Assembly (NCBI GenBank): GCA_016869735.1
Contig: VGDL01000014.1
Coordinates: 1-63,408 of the forward strand
Reading direction: 5' to 3'
DNA from: Alphaproteobacteria bacterium
Lineage (GTDB): Bacteria; Pseudomonadota; Alphaproteobacteria; Acetobacterales; Acetobacteraceae
DNA: 63,408 bases
The notes under the pieces were generated by a model. It was not told where the DNA came from, did no database searches, and was given only the letters and a program-made list of their open reading frames with translations. A program made the position numbers and the translations under genes. Each line of letters begins with the position of its first letter. Position 1 is the first letter of the stretch. Below are positions 28,795-37,062 of this stretch, in pieces.

Positions 28795-29745
28795 ATGCAA
28801 CGTCGTCATCTTCTGGGTGCTATTGCGCTGGCACCCCTCGCCGCCCCTTCGATTGCGCGTGCGCAAGCTACGCGTACGGTGAAGATGGGATCGCTCCGGC
28901 TAATCCATTCCATGACACCGCATTTCTATCAGCGCTTCGCGCCGGCGGGGCTGAATATCGAAATCATCACTTTTGACAGCCCAACCGATGGCAAGAACGC
29001 GGTGGTGACACGCAGCGTTGATTTCGGCGGCTTTGGCATTGCGGCTGCGACGCTGGGTGCTGCGGCGGGTGAACCCGTTGTGGTGGTGGGCGCCTTCTGC
29101 AATCGTGGCATGGGCGTGATTGCCAAGGCCGGTTCGGGGATCAGCAACATTGCCGGGCTGCGCGGCAAGCGCGTTGGCATTTGGCCGGGTTCCACCCAGG
29201 AAGTCTTTATCCTGGAGCGTTTGCGCCAGAACGGCATGAATGTGCGTGACATCACAAGCGTGCGTGTACCCTTTGGCGAAATGCACGCCATGCTCTCCCG
29301 CGGTGATATTGATGCCTATGTGGGCGCGGAACCCGCCCCTGGGCTTTCGCTCTCATCCGGTGTCGGTCAATTGGTTGAATACCCCTATGGTACCGCCATG
29401 GGTGGCCTGAATATGATTTTCGCCACATCGGAAGCGATGGTTGCGCAGGATCCTGCCCTGGTGCGGACCATGCTTGGCATCCATCGTCGCGCCAGCGAAT
29501 ACATGATGGCGAATAAGGCAGAAGTGGCGGAGGCGACTGTGCGCATTTTGGGCGCGCACCGTGCCGCTGTTGACCGGGCGCTGGCTGAAAACAATGTCGA
29601 ATATATCTGGAAGCTTGACGATACGGTGATGACGCAGGCCCGCACCTATGCTCAGCAAATGCTGGAAATGCGCCAAATCCGGGCGCTGCCGAATTTCGAT
29701 AAACTGTTGAACCCGCGCTTTTCCAACGAAGTCGCGACTTCCTAA
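28795..29745 (+). CDS. NitT/TauT-type ABC transporter substrate-binding protein
   Basis: A 316-residue periplasmic binding protein with a twin-Arg-like signal (MQRRHLLGAIALAPLAAPSIARA), then a type 2 periplasmic fold related to SsuA/THI5: SVDFGGFGIAAATLG, GLRGKRVGIWPGS and MLSRGDIDAYVGAEP. This family delivers nitrate, sulfonates, taurine or thiamine precursors. Placement after allophanate hydrolase points to a nitrogenous ligand. The start at 28795 is 8 bases after AAGGAG. Confidence 0.9.
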   Translation: MQRRHLLGAIALAPLAAPSIARAQATRTVKMGSLRLIHSMTPHFYQRFAPAGLNIEIITFDSPTDGKNAVVTRSVDFGGFGIAAATLGAAAGEPVVVVGAFCNRGMGVIAKAGSGISNIAGLRGKRVGIWPGSTQEVFILERLRQNGMNVRDITSVRVPFGEMHAMLSRGDIDAYVGAEPAPGLSLSSGVGQLVEYPYGTAMGGLNMIFATSEAMVAQDPALVRTMLGIHRRASEYMMANKAEVAEATVRILGAHRAAVDRALAENNVEYIWKLDDTVMTQARTYAQQMLEMRQIRALPNFDKLLNPRFSNEVATS

Positions 29746-29756
29746 AGGCTGGAGTG

Positions 29757-30605
29757 ATGAGCGCGAGTGTAGCCGCCGAAGGATCGGCGGGGGAAAAAAA
29801 ATCCCGGCCAGGGCGGATGCTCTGGTCGCGGGCCAAGGCGGTTTTGCTTGCGCTGATTGTGCCGCTTGCCTTGCTATTAGGCTGGCATTTGGCGGTGAAG
29901 GCGGGGATGACGCGACTTATCCCCTCTCCCGCCGATGTTGCTAAACATATGGTGGATTTTGCGGTTGGCGGTATTTGGGATGATGCCTTCTCGGCAACGC
30001 TGCATATTCACTTGTTTGCTTCCATGACGCGGGTTTATGGCGGCTTCGCGCTGGCCGCGCTGGTGGCGGTGCCGCTTGGGTTGCTGATTGGTCGCAATGA
30101 ACAGGTGCGCGCGCTACTTGATCCCTTTTTGCAATTGATGCGGCCCATTCCGGTCACGGCCTGGTTGCCGCTTTCCATGATCCTGTTTGGTCTTGGGCCG
30201 CGTTCAGCCTTCTTTCTGGTCTTTCTGGGCGCCTTTTATCCCATCCTGCTGAATACAGTGTTTGGGGTTCGGAGCGTTGAAAAGCGTCTGTTTGAAGCGG
30301 CTTCCATGCTGGGCTGTTCCGGCACGGCTCAATTTTTCCGCGTGGTGCTGCCGGCGTCACTGCCTTCCATCTTCACCGGGCTTCGCCTTGGCCTGGGGCT
30401 TGCCTGGTTCGTGATTGTGGTGGGCGAGATGACCGGCGTGCCGCAAGGGCTTGGCGCCGTGATCATGGATGGCCGCACCCTATCGCGCACCGAATTGGTG
30501 ATTTGCGGCATGATCGTGATCGGCATTGCCGGCTTCATTTCCGACCGCATCGTTGTTGCCATCATGAACCGTCTGCTGCGCTGGAGCCCTTCACACCATG
30601 GCTGA
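29757..30605 (+). CDS. NitT/TauT-type ABC transporter permease
   Basis: A 282-residue inner-membrane permease of the SsuC/TauC group with six helices, starting near residue 27. The EAA loop that docks the ATPase reads EAASMLGCSGTAQFFRVVLPASLP (about 180-200). The GTG three bases upstream is an alternative start; the ATG is preferred. It lies 11 bases after the binding-protein gene and overlaps the ATPase gene by 8 bases. Confidence 0.92.
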   Translation: MSASVAAEGSAGEKKSRPGRMLWSRAKAVLLALIVPLALLLGWHLAVKAGMTRLIPSPADVAKHMVDFAVGGIWDDAFSATLHIHLFASMTRVYGGFALAALVAVPLGLLIGRNEQVRALLDPFLQLMRPIPVTAWLPLSMILFGLGPRSAFFLVFLGAFYPILLNTVFGVRSVEKRLFEAASMLGCSGTAQFFRVVLPASLPSIFTGLRLGLGLAWFVIVVGEMTGVPQGLGAVIMDGRTLSRTELVICGMIVIGIAGFISDRIVVAIMNRLLRWSPSHHG

Positions 30606-31371
30606 GCTTCCCATTCTTGATCTGCGCCATGTTGGCAAGGTTTATGAGCTGAATGACCAGCGCATCGAAGCCTTGCGGGATGCCAATCTGGTTGTCGAGA
30701 AGGGCGAATTTGTCTGCCTGATCGGCGCTTCCGGCTGCGGTAAATCCACCTTGCTGCGTATTGTCGCTGGGTTTGAGCCGCCGAGTGCTGGTGAGGCCTT
30801 GATGTGGGACAAGCCCATCGCTGGCCCCGCGCCTAATCGCGGCATGGTGTTTCAGGATTACGGGCTTTTTCCTTGGCTTTCCGTACGGCAAAATATCGGC
30901 TTCGGCCCGGCATCGCGTGGGCTGCCCAAGGCTGAGCTGCGGAAGTTGGTGGATCGCTTTGTGGATATGGTTGGCCTCACGCGCTTTGCCGATGCCTATC
31001 CGCATCAGCTCTCAGGCGGCATGAAGCAGCGAGTCGCCATTGCGCGTGTGCTTGCGAATGATGCGGAGATGGTGCTGATGGACGAGCCCTTCGGCGCGCT
31101 AGATGCCATGACGCGGGAACGCTTGCAGGATGAATTGCTGGATATCTGGCAGCGCACGAAACTCACCGTGCTATTCGTCACGCATTCGATTGAGGAGGCG
31201 ATTTTCCTGGCTGACCGTGTGGTGGTGATGGAACCGGGGCCGGGGCGCATCGCCAGTGAGCATCGCATTGAGTTGCCGCGCCCGCGCGATGTTTCCTCAC
31301 CGGAATTCAACGCGGTGCGGCGTGATCTTTCGGCGCGGTTGCATAGCCATCATGGGAAGAAGGCGGCGTGA
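30598..31371 (+). CDS. NitT/TauT-type ABC transporter ATPase
   Basis: ATP-binding subunit, 257 residues, similar to SsuB/TauB. Walker A is GASGCGKST (about 42-50), the Q-loop is [11 protein letters not shown], the signature is [15 protein letters not shown] and Walker B is [11 protein letters not shown]. It overlaps the permease gene upstream and the CE4 deacetylase gene downstream (4 bases), so all are one unit. Together with the previous two genes it makes a complete importer. Confidence 0.93.
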   Translation: MAELPILDLRHVGKVYELNDQRIEALRDANLVVEKGEFVCLIGASGCGKSTLLRIVAGFEPPSAGEALMWDKPIAGPAPNRGMVFQDYGLFPWLSVRQNIGFGPASRGLPKAELRKLVDRFVDMVGLTRFADAYPHQLSGGMKQRVAIARVLANDAEMVLMDEPFGALDAMTRERLQDELLDIWQRTKLTVLFVTHSIEEAIFLADRVVVMEPGPGRIASEHRIELPRPRDVSSPEFNAVRRDLSARLHSHHGKKAA

Positions 31372-32252
31372 CAAACCCTGTTGAGCGTCTACGCTATACC
31401 GCGCCTTCCGATCGCCCGCGCCATAGCCTGCCGGGGGGGCAGAAACTGATCCTGTGGCCGGTGGTCAATATCGAAAACTGGCTGATCGAAAACCCCATGC
31501 CGCGCCAGGTGCTGGTGGCGCCAACCGCGGCGGTGCTTCAGCCTGATTTGCCGAATTGGGCTTGGCATGAATATGGGATGCGGGTTGGCTTTTGGCGTTT
31601 TCTGGAAATGTTCGAAAAGCACAGCATACGCCCAACACTTTCCATCAACGGCAGCGTGATTGGCGCCTATCCGCGTGTGGCCGCCGCCGCGCGCGATGCC
31701 GGCTGGGAATTCATGGGCCATGGTTGGGTGCAGGTGCCAACACATAAAATGCCTGATCAGCGGGAGGCCATCAGCCGCACCGTGAAGACCATCGCCGACT
31801 TCACGGGCCGCGCCTGCCACGGCTGGTTGGGGCCTGGGCTGACCGAAACACTGGAAACACCCGATCTGCTCGCCGAGGCTGGCATCACGTGGCTCGGTGA
31901 TTTCTTGGTGGATGATCTGCCCGCACGTGTCGCGACCGCGCATGGGGAACTGCTGTCCCTGCCCTATTCGGTGGAGCTCAACGATATCCCCGTGGTGATG
32001 ATCCAGCACCATGATGAGGCGGAATTGCCCCGCCGCGCCCGGCTGCACGCCAAGCGCCTGATTGCGGAGGCTGAGGCTTCTGCTGGCGTGAAGATCATGT
32101 GCATCGCGATCCACCCCTATATCTCGGCGGTGCCGCATCGGATTGACGCACTGGCGGCGCTTTTTGCCGAATTGACGGCTGATCCGCGCGTGATCTGCAT
32201 GCAAGGTGATGAGATTGCCGCCTGGTATCGGGCGAGTGGGGATGGGGCGTAA
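31368..32252 (+). CDS. polysaccharide deacetylase-fold (CE4) hydrolase
   Basis: A 294-residue NodB-homology enzyme without a signal peptide. Metal-binding histidines are likely in FMGHGWVQVPTH (about 115-126), and HPYISAVPHR occurs near the C-terminus. The sequence resembles the cytoplasmic branch that includes PuuE-type allantoinases more than cell-wall deacetylases. With the allophanate hydrolase and importer it may open an imported amide or ureide ring; that is inference. The GTG start overlaps the ATPase gene by 4 bases. Confidence 0.8.
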   Translation: MTNPVERLRYTAPSDRPRHSLPGGQKLILWPVVNIENWLIENPMPRQVLVAPTAAVLQPDLPNWAWHEYGMRVGFWRFLEMFEKHSIRPTLSINGSVIGAYPRVAAAARDAGWEFMGHGWVQVPTHKMPDQREAISRTVKTIADFTGRACHGWLGPGLTETLETPDLLAEAGITWLGDFLVDDLPARVATAHGELLSLPYSVELNDIPVVMIQHHDEAELPRRARLHAKRLIAEAEASAGVKIMCIAIHPYISAVPHRIDALAALFAELTADPRVICMQGDEIAAWYRASGDGA

Positions 32253-32254
32253 GC

Positions 32255-32279
32255 GGGCCCCGGATGGTCCTTCTTTTTT
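32255..32279 (+). terminator. possible terminator after the allophanate/ABC operon
   Basis: A short 5-bp stem (32255-32259 with 32266-32270, one wobble) is followed by TTCTTTTTT. The stem is short, so termination may be partial; it lies just after the CE4 gene and before iorA. Confidence 0.45.
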
Positions 32280-32416
32280 GATCTTTCAATTCATTTGCCG
32301 TTCAGGTTAGCCTTCCGATACAGATTCCTGATGTTCCTGAGACGGTCCTGGAATGCCTCATGCCGACCAAGCCGCCTTTGGGGTCAGGCATAACGGAATG
32401 GCAAGTGGGGGCAGAA

Positions 32417-32878
32417 GTGGCGAAACTCAATGTAAATGGCCGTGTGGTTGATATCCAGGTCGAAGAAGATACACCGCTGCTTTGGGTATTGCGCGAACAG
32501 CTTGGCATGACAGGCACGAAATATGGTTGCGGGGTCGCGCAATGCGGCGCCTGCACTGTGCATGTGGATGGTGCCGCCCTGCGCGCCTGCGCTATGCCGG
32601 TTTCAGCCTTCAATGAAGGCCAGAAGATCGTCACCATTGAAGGGCTTTCGCCCAATAGCAGCCACCCCATTCAGCAGGCCTGGCTTGCTTTGGATGTGCC
32701 GCAATGCGGCTTCTGCCAGTCCGGCATGATCATGGCAGCCAGCGCGCTGCTAGCGGCTAACCCCAAACCGACCGAGGCACAAATTCGCGAGGAAATGACG
32801 AATATATGTCGTTGCGGCACCTATAATCGCGTCATTGCCGGAATCCAGCGCGCTGCTGGCATCGGCACAAGCGGTTGA
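32417..32878 (+). CDS. iorA: isoquinoline 1-oxidoreductase-type small subunit, [2Fe-2S] protein
   Basis: A 153-residue electron-transfer subunit of a molybdenum hydroxylase. The plant-type [2Fe-2S] cysteines are in [17 protein letters not shown] and LRAC; the second cluster cysteines are in QCGFCQSGM and ICRCGTYNR. The GTG at 32417 gives the usual AKLNVNG beginning; an ATG at 32360 in frame would add 19 unrelated residues. It precedes iorB by 14 bases. IorA has no signal peptide and would be exported together with the Tat-targeted IorB. Confidence 0.88.
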   Translation: MAKLNVNGRVVDIQVEEDTPLLWVLREQLGMTGTKYGCGVAQCGACTVHVDGAALRACAMPVSAFNEGQKIVTIEGLSPNSSHPIQQAWLALDVPQCGFCQSGMIMAASALLAANPKPTEAQIREEMTNICRCGTYNRVIAGIQRAAGIGTSG

Positions 32879-32892
32879 GGGGGAGAAGCATC

Positions 32893-35088
32893 ATGAATGC
32901 CATCACAAACCCTTCCCGCCGTGGTTTGCTCGCGACGGTATCCTCAGCCCTTGGTGCCTTCACCTTCGGCTTTCATGCGCCTTTGGTGAAATCCGCCGCC
33001 GCGCAAGGCAGCGCTGGGGTGCCTGAAATCAATGTCTGGGTCGTGGTGCGGCCTGGTGACACGGTCGTGATCCGCATTGCGCGTTCGGAAATGGGGCAAG
33101 GCACGCTGACGGGCCTCGCGCAATTGGTTGCCGAGGAATTGGAATGCGATTGGTCCAAGGTGACCACGGAATACCCAACACCGGGGCAGAACCTTGCGCG
33201 CAACCGGGCCTGGGGGAATATGTCCACGGGCGGCAGCCGCGGCATTCGCGACAGCCATGATTATGTGCGCAAGGGCGGCGCTGCGGCGCGGATGATGTTG
33301 GTGCAGGCGGCGGCCAATGGCTGGGGTGTTGCAGCCGGCGAATGCAGCGCGGCCAATAGCATGATTACGCATGGCCCAAGCGGGCGCAGCACCAGCTTCG
33401 GTGCTGTGGCGGCGGCGGCGGCACGGCTGACCCCGCCCACCGATATTCCGCTGAAGGACCCGAAGAATTGGAAGATTGCCGGCAAATCAATTGCGCGGCT
33501 GGATACGGCGGAAAAGCTGAATGGCAGCCAAGTCTATGGCATGGATTTACGCCTGCCCGGCATGCTGAATGCGGCGATCCATGCCTGCCCGGTTTTTGGC
33601 GGCAAGATCAGCGCCATTGACAGCAAGGCAGCCGAAGCCATGCCCGGTGTGAAGCATGTGCTGCGCGTGGGTGACAATGCCGTGGCGGTGGTCGCTGATA
33701 CCTGGTGGCGCGCCAAAAAAGCGCTGGATGCGGTTAAGATCACCTGGGATGAAGGGCAGCATGCCAGCGCATCCTCCGCTGCCTTTGCCGAGGTGATCAA
33801 GGCCGGGCTGGATGCGCCCGAAGCGGCGGTCGGCAATCGGAATGGTGATGCGCGGGCAGCGCTGGTGGGCGCGGCCAAGCGCATTGAAGCGGTTTATGGC
33901 TATCCGCATCAGAACCATGCCTGCATGGAAGTGATGAACGCGACAGCGCTTTGGACGCCGGAGCGTTGCGAGGTTTGGACGCCAACGCAGAATGGTGAAG
34001 CGGCACTCGCTGCAACTGCCGAAGCCGCCGGCCTGCCGCCGGCGCGGTGTGAGGTGCATAAGATCCACCTTGGCGGCGGCTTTGGGCGGCGCGGCGCGGT
34101 GCATGATTGGGTGCGCCAGGCGGTCACGATTGCCAAGCAAATCCCCGGCACACCGATGAAGCTGATCTGGTCGCGCGAAGAAGACATGCTGCAAGGCCGC
34201 TTCCACCCGGTGACCATGTGCAAGTTGCAAGGTGGCTTGGATGCGCAGGGCAATCTGGTTGGTTTGCATATGCGCATTTCCGGCCAATCCATTGTGGCTG
34301 GTATTTTCCCGCAGAATATCCGTGACGGGCGCGACCCGGTAGCCTTCCAGGGGCTGAATGCCCGCGGCGGGGAAGCGGATATTGGTTATACCATTCCGAA
34401 TCTTCTGATTGATCACGCCATGCGCAACCCGCATGTGCCGCCGGGTTTCTGGCGCGGGGTGAACCTGAACCAGAACGCGATTTATCTGGAATGCTTCATG
34501 GATGAATTGGCCCATGCGGCGGGTAAGGACCCATTGGCGTTTCGTCGTGCGTTGATGGGCAATCACCCGCGCCATTTGGCGGTGCTGAACGCTGTGGCGG
34601 AACGCGTCGGTTGGGGAAATACCGCCGCGCCTATCAATGGCCAGCCAGTTTTCCGTGGCTTGGCGCAGACGCATGGCTTCGGCAGCTATGTCGCTGCCTG
34701 TGCGGAAGTTTCTGTCAGCGACACGGGTGACCTTAAGGTTCATCGCATCGTGGCCGCGACGGATTGCGGCCATGCGGTCAATCCGCAGCAGATTGCAATG
34801 CAGGTGGAAGGGTCCTTCGTCTATGGGCTTTCAGCCGCGCTGCATAGCGAATGCACAGTGAAAAATGGCAGGATCGAGCAGGCGAATTTCGATACCTATC
34901 AGGTGCTGCGCATGGATGAGATGCCGAAGGTTGAAACAATCATTCTTCAATCTGGCGGCTTCTGGGGCGGGGTTGGTGAACCCACCATCGCGGTCGCTGC
35001 CCCTGCGGTGCTGAACGCAATCTTCGCCGCGACCGGCAAGCGCGTGCGGGATTTGCCGCTGAAGCATGCTGACCTCAGGCGAGCGTGA
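32893..35088 (+). CDS. iorB: isoquinoline 1-oxidoreductase-type large subunit, molybdopterin protein
   Basis: Molybdenum hydroxylase catalytic subunit of the xanthine dehydrogenase family, 731 residues. It begins with a Tat signal (SRRGLLATVSSALGAFTF). Cofactor-binding segments include EMGQGTLTGLAQLVAEELEC, HLGGGFGRRGAVHDWV and GGVGEPTIAVAAPAV with the catalytic glutamate. Known relatives hydroxylate N-heterocycles or aldehydes; the substrate here is unknown. Its stop overlaps the GTG start of soxX by 4 bases, so it is coupled to the Sox genes. Confidence 0.9.
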   Translation: MNAITNPSRRGLLATVSSALGAFTFGFHAPLVKSAAAQGSAGVPEINVWVVVRPGDTVVIRIARSEMGQGTLTGLAQLVAEELECDWSKVTTEYPTPGQNLARNRAWGNMSTGGSRGIRDSHDYVRKGGAAARMMLVQAAANGWGVAAGECSAANSMITHGPSGRSTSFGAVAAAAARLTPPTDIPLKDPKNWKIAGKSIARLDTAEKLNGSQVYGMDLRLPGMLNAAIHACPVFGGKISAIDSKAAEAMPGVKHVLRVGDNAVAVVADTWWRAKKALDAVKITWDEGQHASASSAAFAEVIKAGLDAPEAAVGNRNGDARAALVGAAKRIEAVYGYPHQNHACMEVMNATALWTPERCEVWTPTQNGEAALAATAEAAGLPPARCEVHKIHLGGGFGRRGAVHDWVRQAVTIAKQIPGTPMKLIWSREEDMLQGRFHPVTMCKLQGGLDAQGNLVGLHMRISGQSIVAGIFPQNIRDGRDPVAFQGLNARGGEADIGYTIPNLLIDHAMRNPHVPPGFWRGVNLNQNAIYLECFMDELAHAAGKDPLAFRRALMGNHPRHLAVLNAVAERVGWGNTAAPINGQPVFRGLAQTHGFGSYVAACAEVSVSDTGDLKVHRIVAATDCGHAVNPQQIAMQVEGSFVYGLSAALHSECTVKNGRIEQANFDTYQVLRMDEMPKVETIILQSGGFWGGVGEPTIAVAAPAVLNAIFAATGKRVRDLPLKHADLRRA

Positions 35089-35537
35089 GGGCAGCGCGGT
35101 TTCTGGCAAGCCTGATGCTGGCCATCGCAATGCCTGCCATGGCGACGGCTGATGCAACGGTGCTGGCAGATGATGCGGTGGCGCAATCGCTCACGGGTAA
35201 CGCGGGTGATCCGCAGCGCGGGCGCGCCATCATTGCCGATCGGCAGAAGGGGTTGTGCCTGCTCTGCCATAGCGGGCCATTCCCTGAGGAACCGCTCCAA
35301 GGCAATCTGGCGCCGAGCCTGGAAGGTGCCGGCAGCCGCTGGAATGAAGGCCAGCTACGGCTTCGCCTGATGGACAATAAGCGCATTAATCCAGAGAGTA
35401 TCATGCCTGCCTATCATCGGATCGAAGGCTTGAATCGCGTGGGGGCCACCTGGCGTGACAGGCCGGTATTAAATGCGGCAGAGATTGAGGACGTGCTGGC
35501 CTTTCTGATGGGGCTGAAGGCGGAGAAGGCGCCATGA
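35085..35537 (+). CDS. soxX: SoxX, monohaem cytochrome c of the Sox system
   Basis: A 150-residue periplasmic protein with a signal peptide ending near ATADA. One haem site, CLLCH (about 58-62), with GDPQRGRAIIADRQKGLC before it and the distal Met region NPESIMPAYHRIEGLNRVG, matches SoxX. With SoxA it forms the cytochrome that oxidatively links thiosulfate to SoxYZ and passes electrons on. The GTG start lies inside the iorB end; its stop overlaps soxY by 4 bases. Confidence 0.9.
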   Translation: MRAARFLASLMLAIAMPAMATADATVLADDAVAQSLTGNAGDPQRGRAIIADRQKGLCLLCHSGPFPEEPLQGNLAPSLEGAGSRWNEGQLRLRLMDNKRINPESIMPAYHRIEGLNRVGATWRDRPVLNAAEIEDVLAFLMGLKAEKAP

Positions 35538-35971
35538 CGATCTCTCGCCGCATTTTGCTAGCCGCGCCGGGGGCGCTGTTGCTGCCGGCGACAGCGCGGG
35601 CGGATCAGCAAAAGCTTACGGCAGCCTTGCGGGAGTTCACGGGTGGTCAGCCAATACGCGAAGGGCGTATCAGGCTTGAAGTCTCGCCGCTTGTCGAAAA
35701 CGGCAATGCGGTGCCGATTTCGGTTGCGGTGGAATCACCCATGACGGCGGCGGATCATGTGCGCCGCATTGGCGTTTTCAATGAACGCAATCCGCAGCCC
35801 AATGTCATTACCGCGCAATTCGGCCCGCGATCAGGCCGCGCCTATCTTGCCACGCATATTCGCTTGGCAACTTCTCAGGCTTTGGTTGCGGTTGCAGAAA
35901 TGAGTGATGGCAGTTTCTGGTCGCAGCGCGTTGACGTGGTGGTCACCCTGGCCGCCTGCATCGAGGGTTAG
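35534..35971 (+). CDS. soxY: SoxY, sulfur carrier subunit with unusual C-terminus
   Basis: A 145-residue carrier with a Tat-like signal (TISRRILLAAPGALLLPATA). The immunoglobulin-like domain includes VENGNAVPISVAVESPM and AYLATHIRLATSQALVAVAEMSDGSFW in separate strands. In characterised SoxY the chain ends GGCGG, the swinging arm whose cysteine carries the sulfur. Here it ends TLAACIEG: a cysteine is present but the glycine arm is not. It sits 3 bases before soxZ, its partner. Confidence 0.85.
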   Translation: MTISRRILLAAPGALLLPATARADQQKLTAALREFTGGQPIREGRIRLEVSPLVENGNAVPISVAVESPMTAADHVRRIGVFNERNPQPNVITAQFGPRSGRAYLATHIRLATSQALVAVAEMSDGSFWSQRVDVVVTLAACIEG

Positions 35972-35974
35972 GCC

Positions 35975-36295
35975 ATGGCGCGTGTGCTGCTGCGGGTCCC
36001 GGCATCGGTGGAGAAAGGCGCGGTGATTGAAATGCGCGCGCTCATTCAGCACATCATGGAAACCGGCTATCGCCCGAATGCTGAAGGTGTGGTGCAAGCG
36101 CGCGATATCATCTGGAAATTCACCTGCCGCTATGATGGGGAGGTTGTCTTCAACGCAACCCTATCACCGGCCATAGCGGCCAATCCCTTCATCGCCTTTA
36201 CCACCGTTGCGACGCAATCAGGCCCCGTCAGCTTCACCTGGGAAGGTGATAACGGATTCAGACAGACCGAAACGCGCCATATTACCGTGACATGA
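35975..36295 (+). CDS. soxZ: SoxZ, partner of SoxY
   Basis: A 106-residue immunoglobulin-like protein with no signal peptide, exported with Tat-targeted SoxY. Family features: ARVLLRVPASVEKGAVIEMRALIQHIMETGYR at the start (read as two strands) and FTWEGDNG near the end. It stabilises SoxY as a heterodimer. The stop overlaps the soxA start by 4 bases. Confidence 0.92.
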   Translation: MARVLLRVPASVEKGAVIEMRALIQHIMETGYRPNAEGVVQARDIIWKFTCRYDGEVVFNATLSPAIAANPFIAFTTVATQSGPVSFTWEGDNGFRQTETRHITVT

Positions 36296-37044
36296 AGCGC
36301 ATCCTAATCGCGCTACTGGCTTGCTGTTCGGTGGCTGGCGCTGAAGAAAGGCGTTCCGGTCTTTTGGATATGCGCCCAGAAGCACAGGCGATGCAGCGCG
36401 ATGACAGCATGAACCCAGGCATGTTGTGGGTTTTGGATGGGGAAGCGCTGTGGGGCCGCAAGTCCGCACCCGCCGGGCAATCCTGCGCCGATTGCCATGG
36501 TGATGCGGCGGCCAGCATGCGCGGCGTGGCGGCGCGTTATCCCGCTTTTGATCAAGCAAGCGGTGGTGCGATTGATCTTGCCGGCCGCATCATCCAGTGC
36601 CGCGAAACACGACAGGGCGGCGCGACCTTGGCGCGTGAAAGCCAGGAATTATTGGCGCTGACCAGTTTTGTCGCGCATCAATCACGCGGCTTGCCGATTG
36701 CACCATCAGATGATGCCGGCATGCGCGCCACGCGTGACCTTGGGCAGCGCATTTACATGACGCGGATGGGACAGATCGATCTATCATGTGGGCAATGCCA
36801 TGATGATCATGCGGGGCGCAGGTTGGCCGGCAGCATCATTCCCCAGGGGCACCCGACCGGCTATCCAATCTATCGTCTGGAATGGCAGTCCTTGGGGTCT
36901 TTGCAGCGGCGCTTGCGCGGTTGCATGGTTGGCGTGCGCGCGGAGCCCTTCGCTTATGGGTCGGCTGAATTCATCGCCATTGAAGCCTATTTGATGGAAA
37001 GGGCACGCGGGATGGAAGTTGAAACACCCGCGATCAGGCCGTGA
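36292..37044 (+). CDS. soxA: SoxA, dihaem cytochrome c of the Sox system
   Basis: A 250-residue periplasmic cytochrome with a signal peptide of about 17 residues (MKRILIALLACCSVAGA). Two haem sites are present, CADCH (about 64-68) and CGQCH (about 166-170), and the active-site cysteine that takes the persulfide and ligates haem is in GCMVGVRAEPF (about 210-220). This is the dihaem form. All parts needed for SoxXA activity appear intact. It ends the iorAB-soxXYZA unit, 18 bases before the convergent exporter gene. Confidence 0.92.
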   Translation: MKRILIALLACCSVAGAEERRSGLLDMRPEAQAMQRDDSMNPGMLWVLDGEALWGRKSAPAGQSCADCHGDAAASMRGVAARYPAFDQASGGAIDLAGRIIQCRETRQGGATLARESQELLALTSFVAHQSRGLPIAPSDDAGMRATRDLGQRIYMTRMGQIDLSCGQCHDDHAGRRLAGSIIPQGHPTGYPIYRLEWQSLGSLQRRLRGCMVGVRAEPFAYGSAEFIAIEAYLMERARGMEVETPAIRP

Positions 37045-37062
37045 TGAGCGTTCCACCTTTTT

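Noticed and set aside
33547-34773. 408-codon open frame antisense to iorB
   Set aside because: His/Arg-rich composition typical of a shadow frame; the plus strand holds a complete molybdopterin protein.
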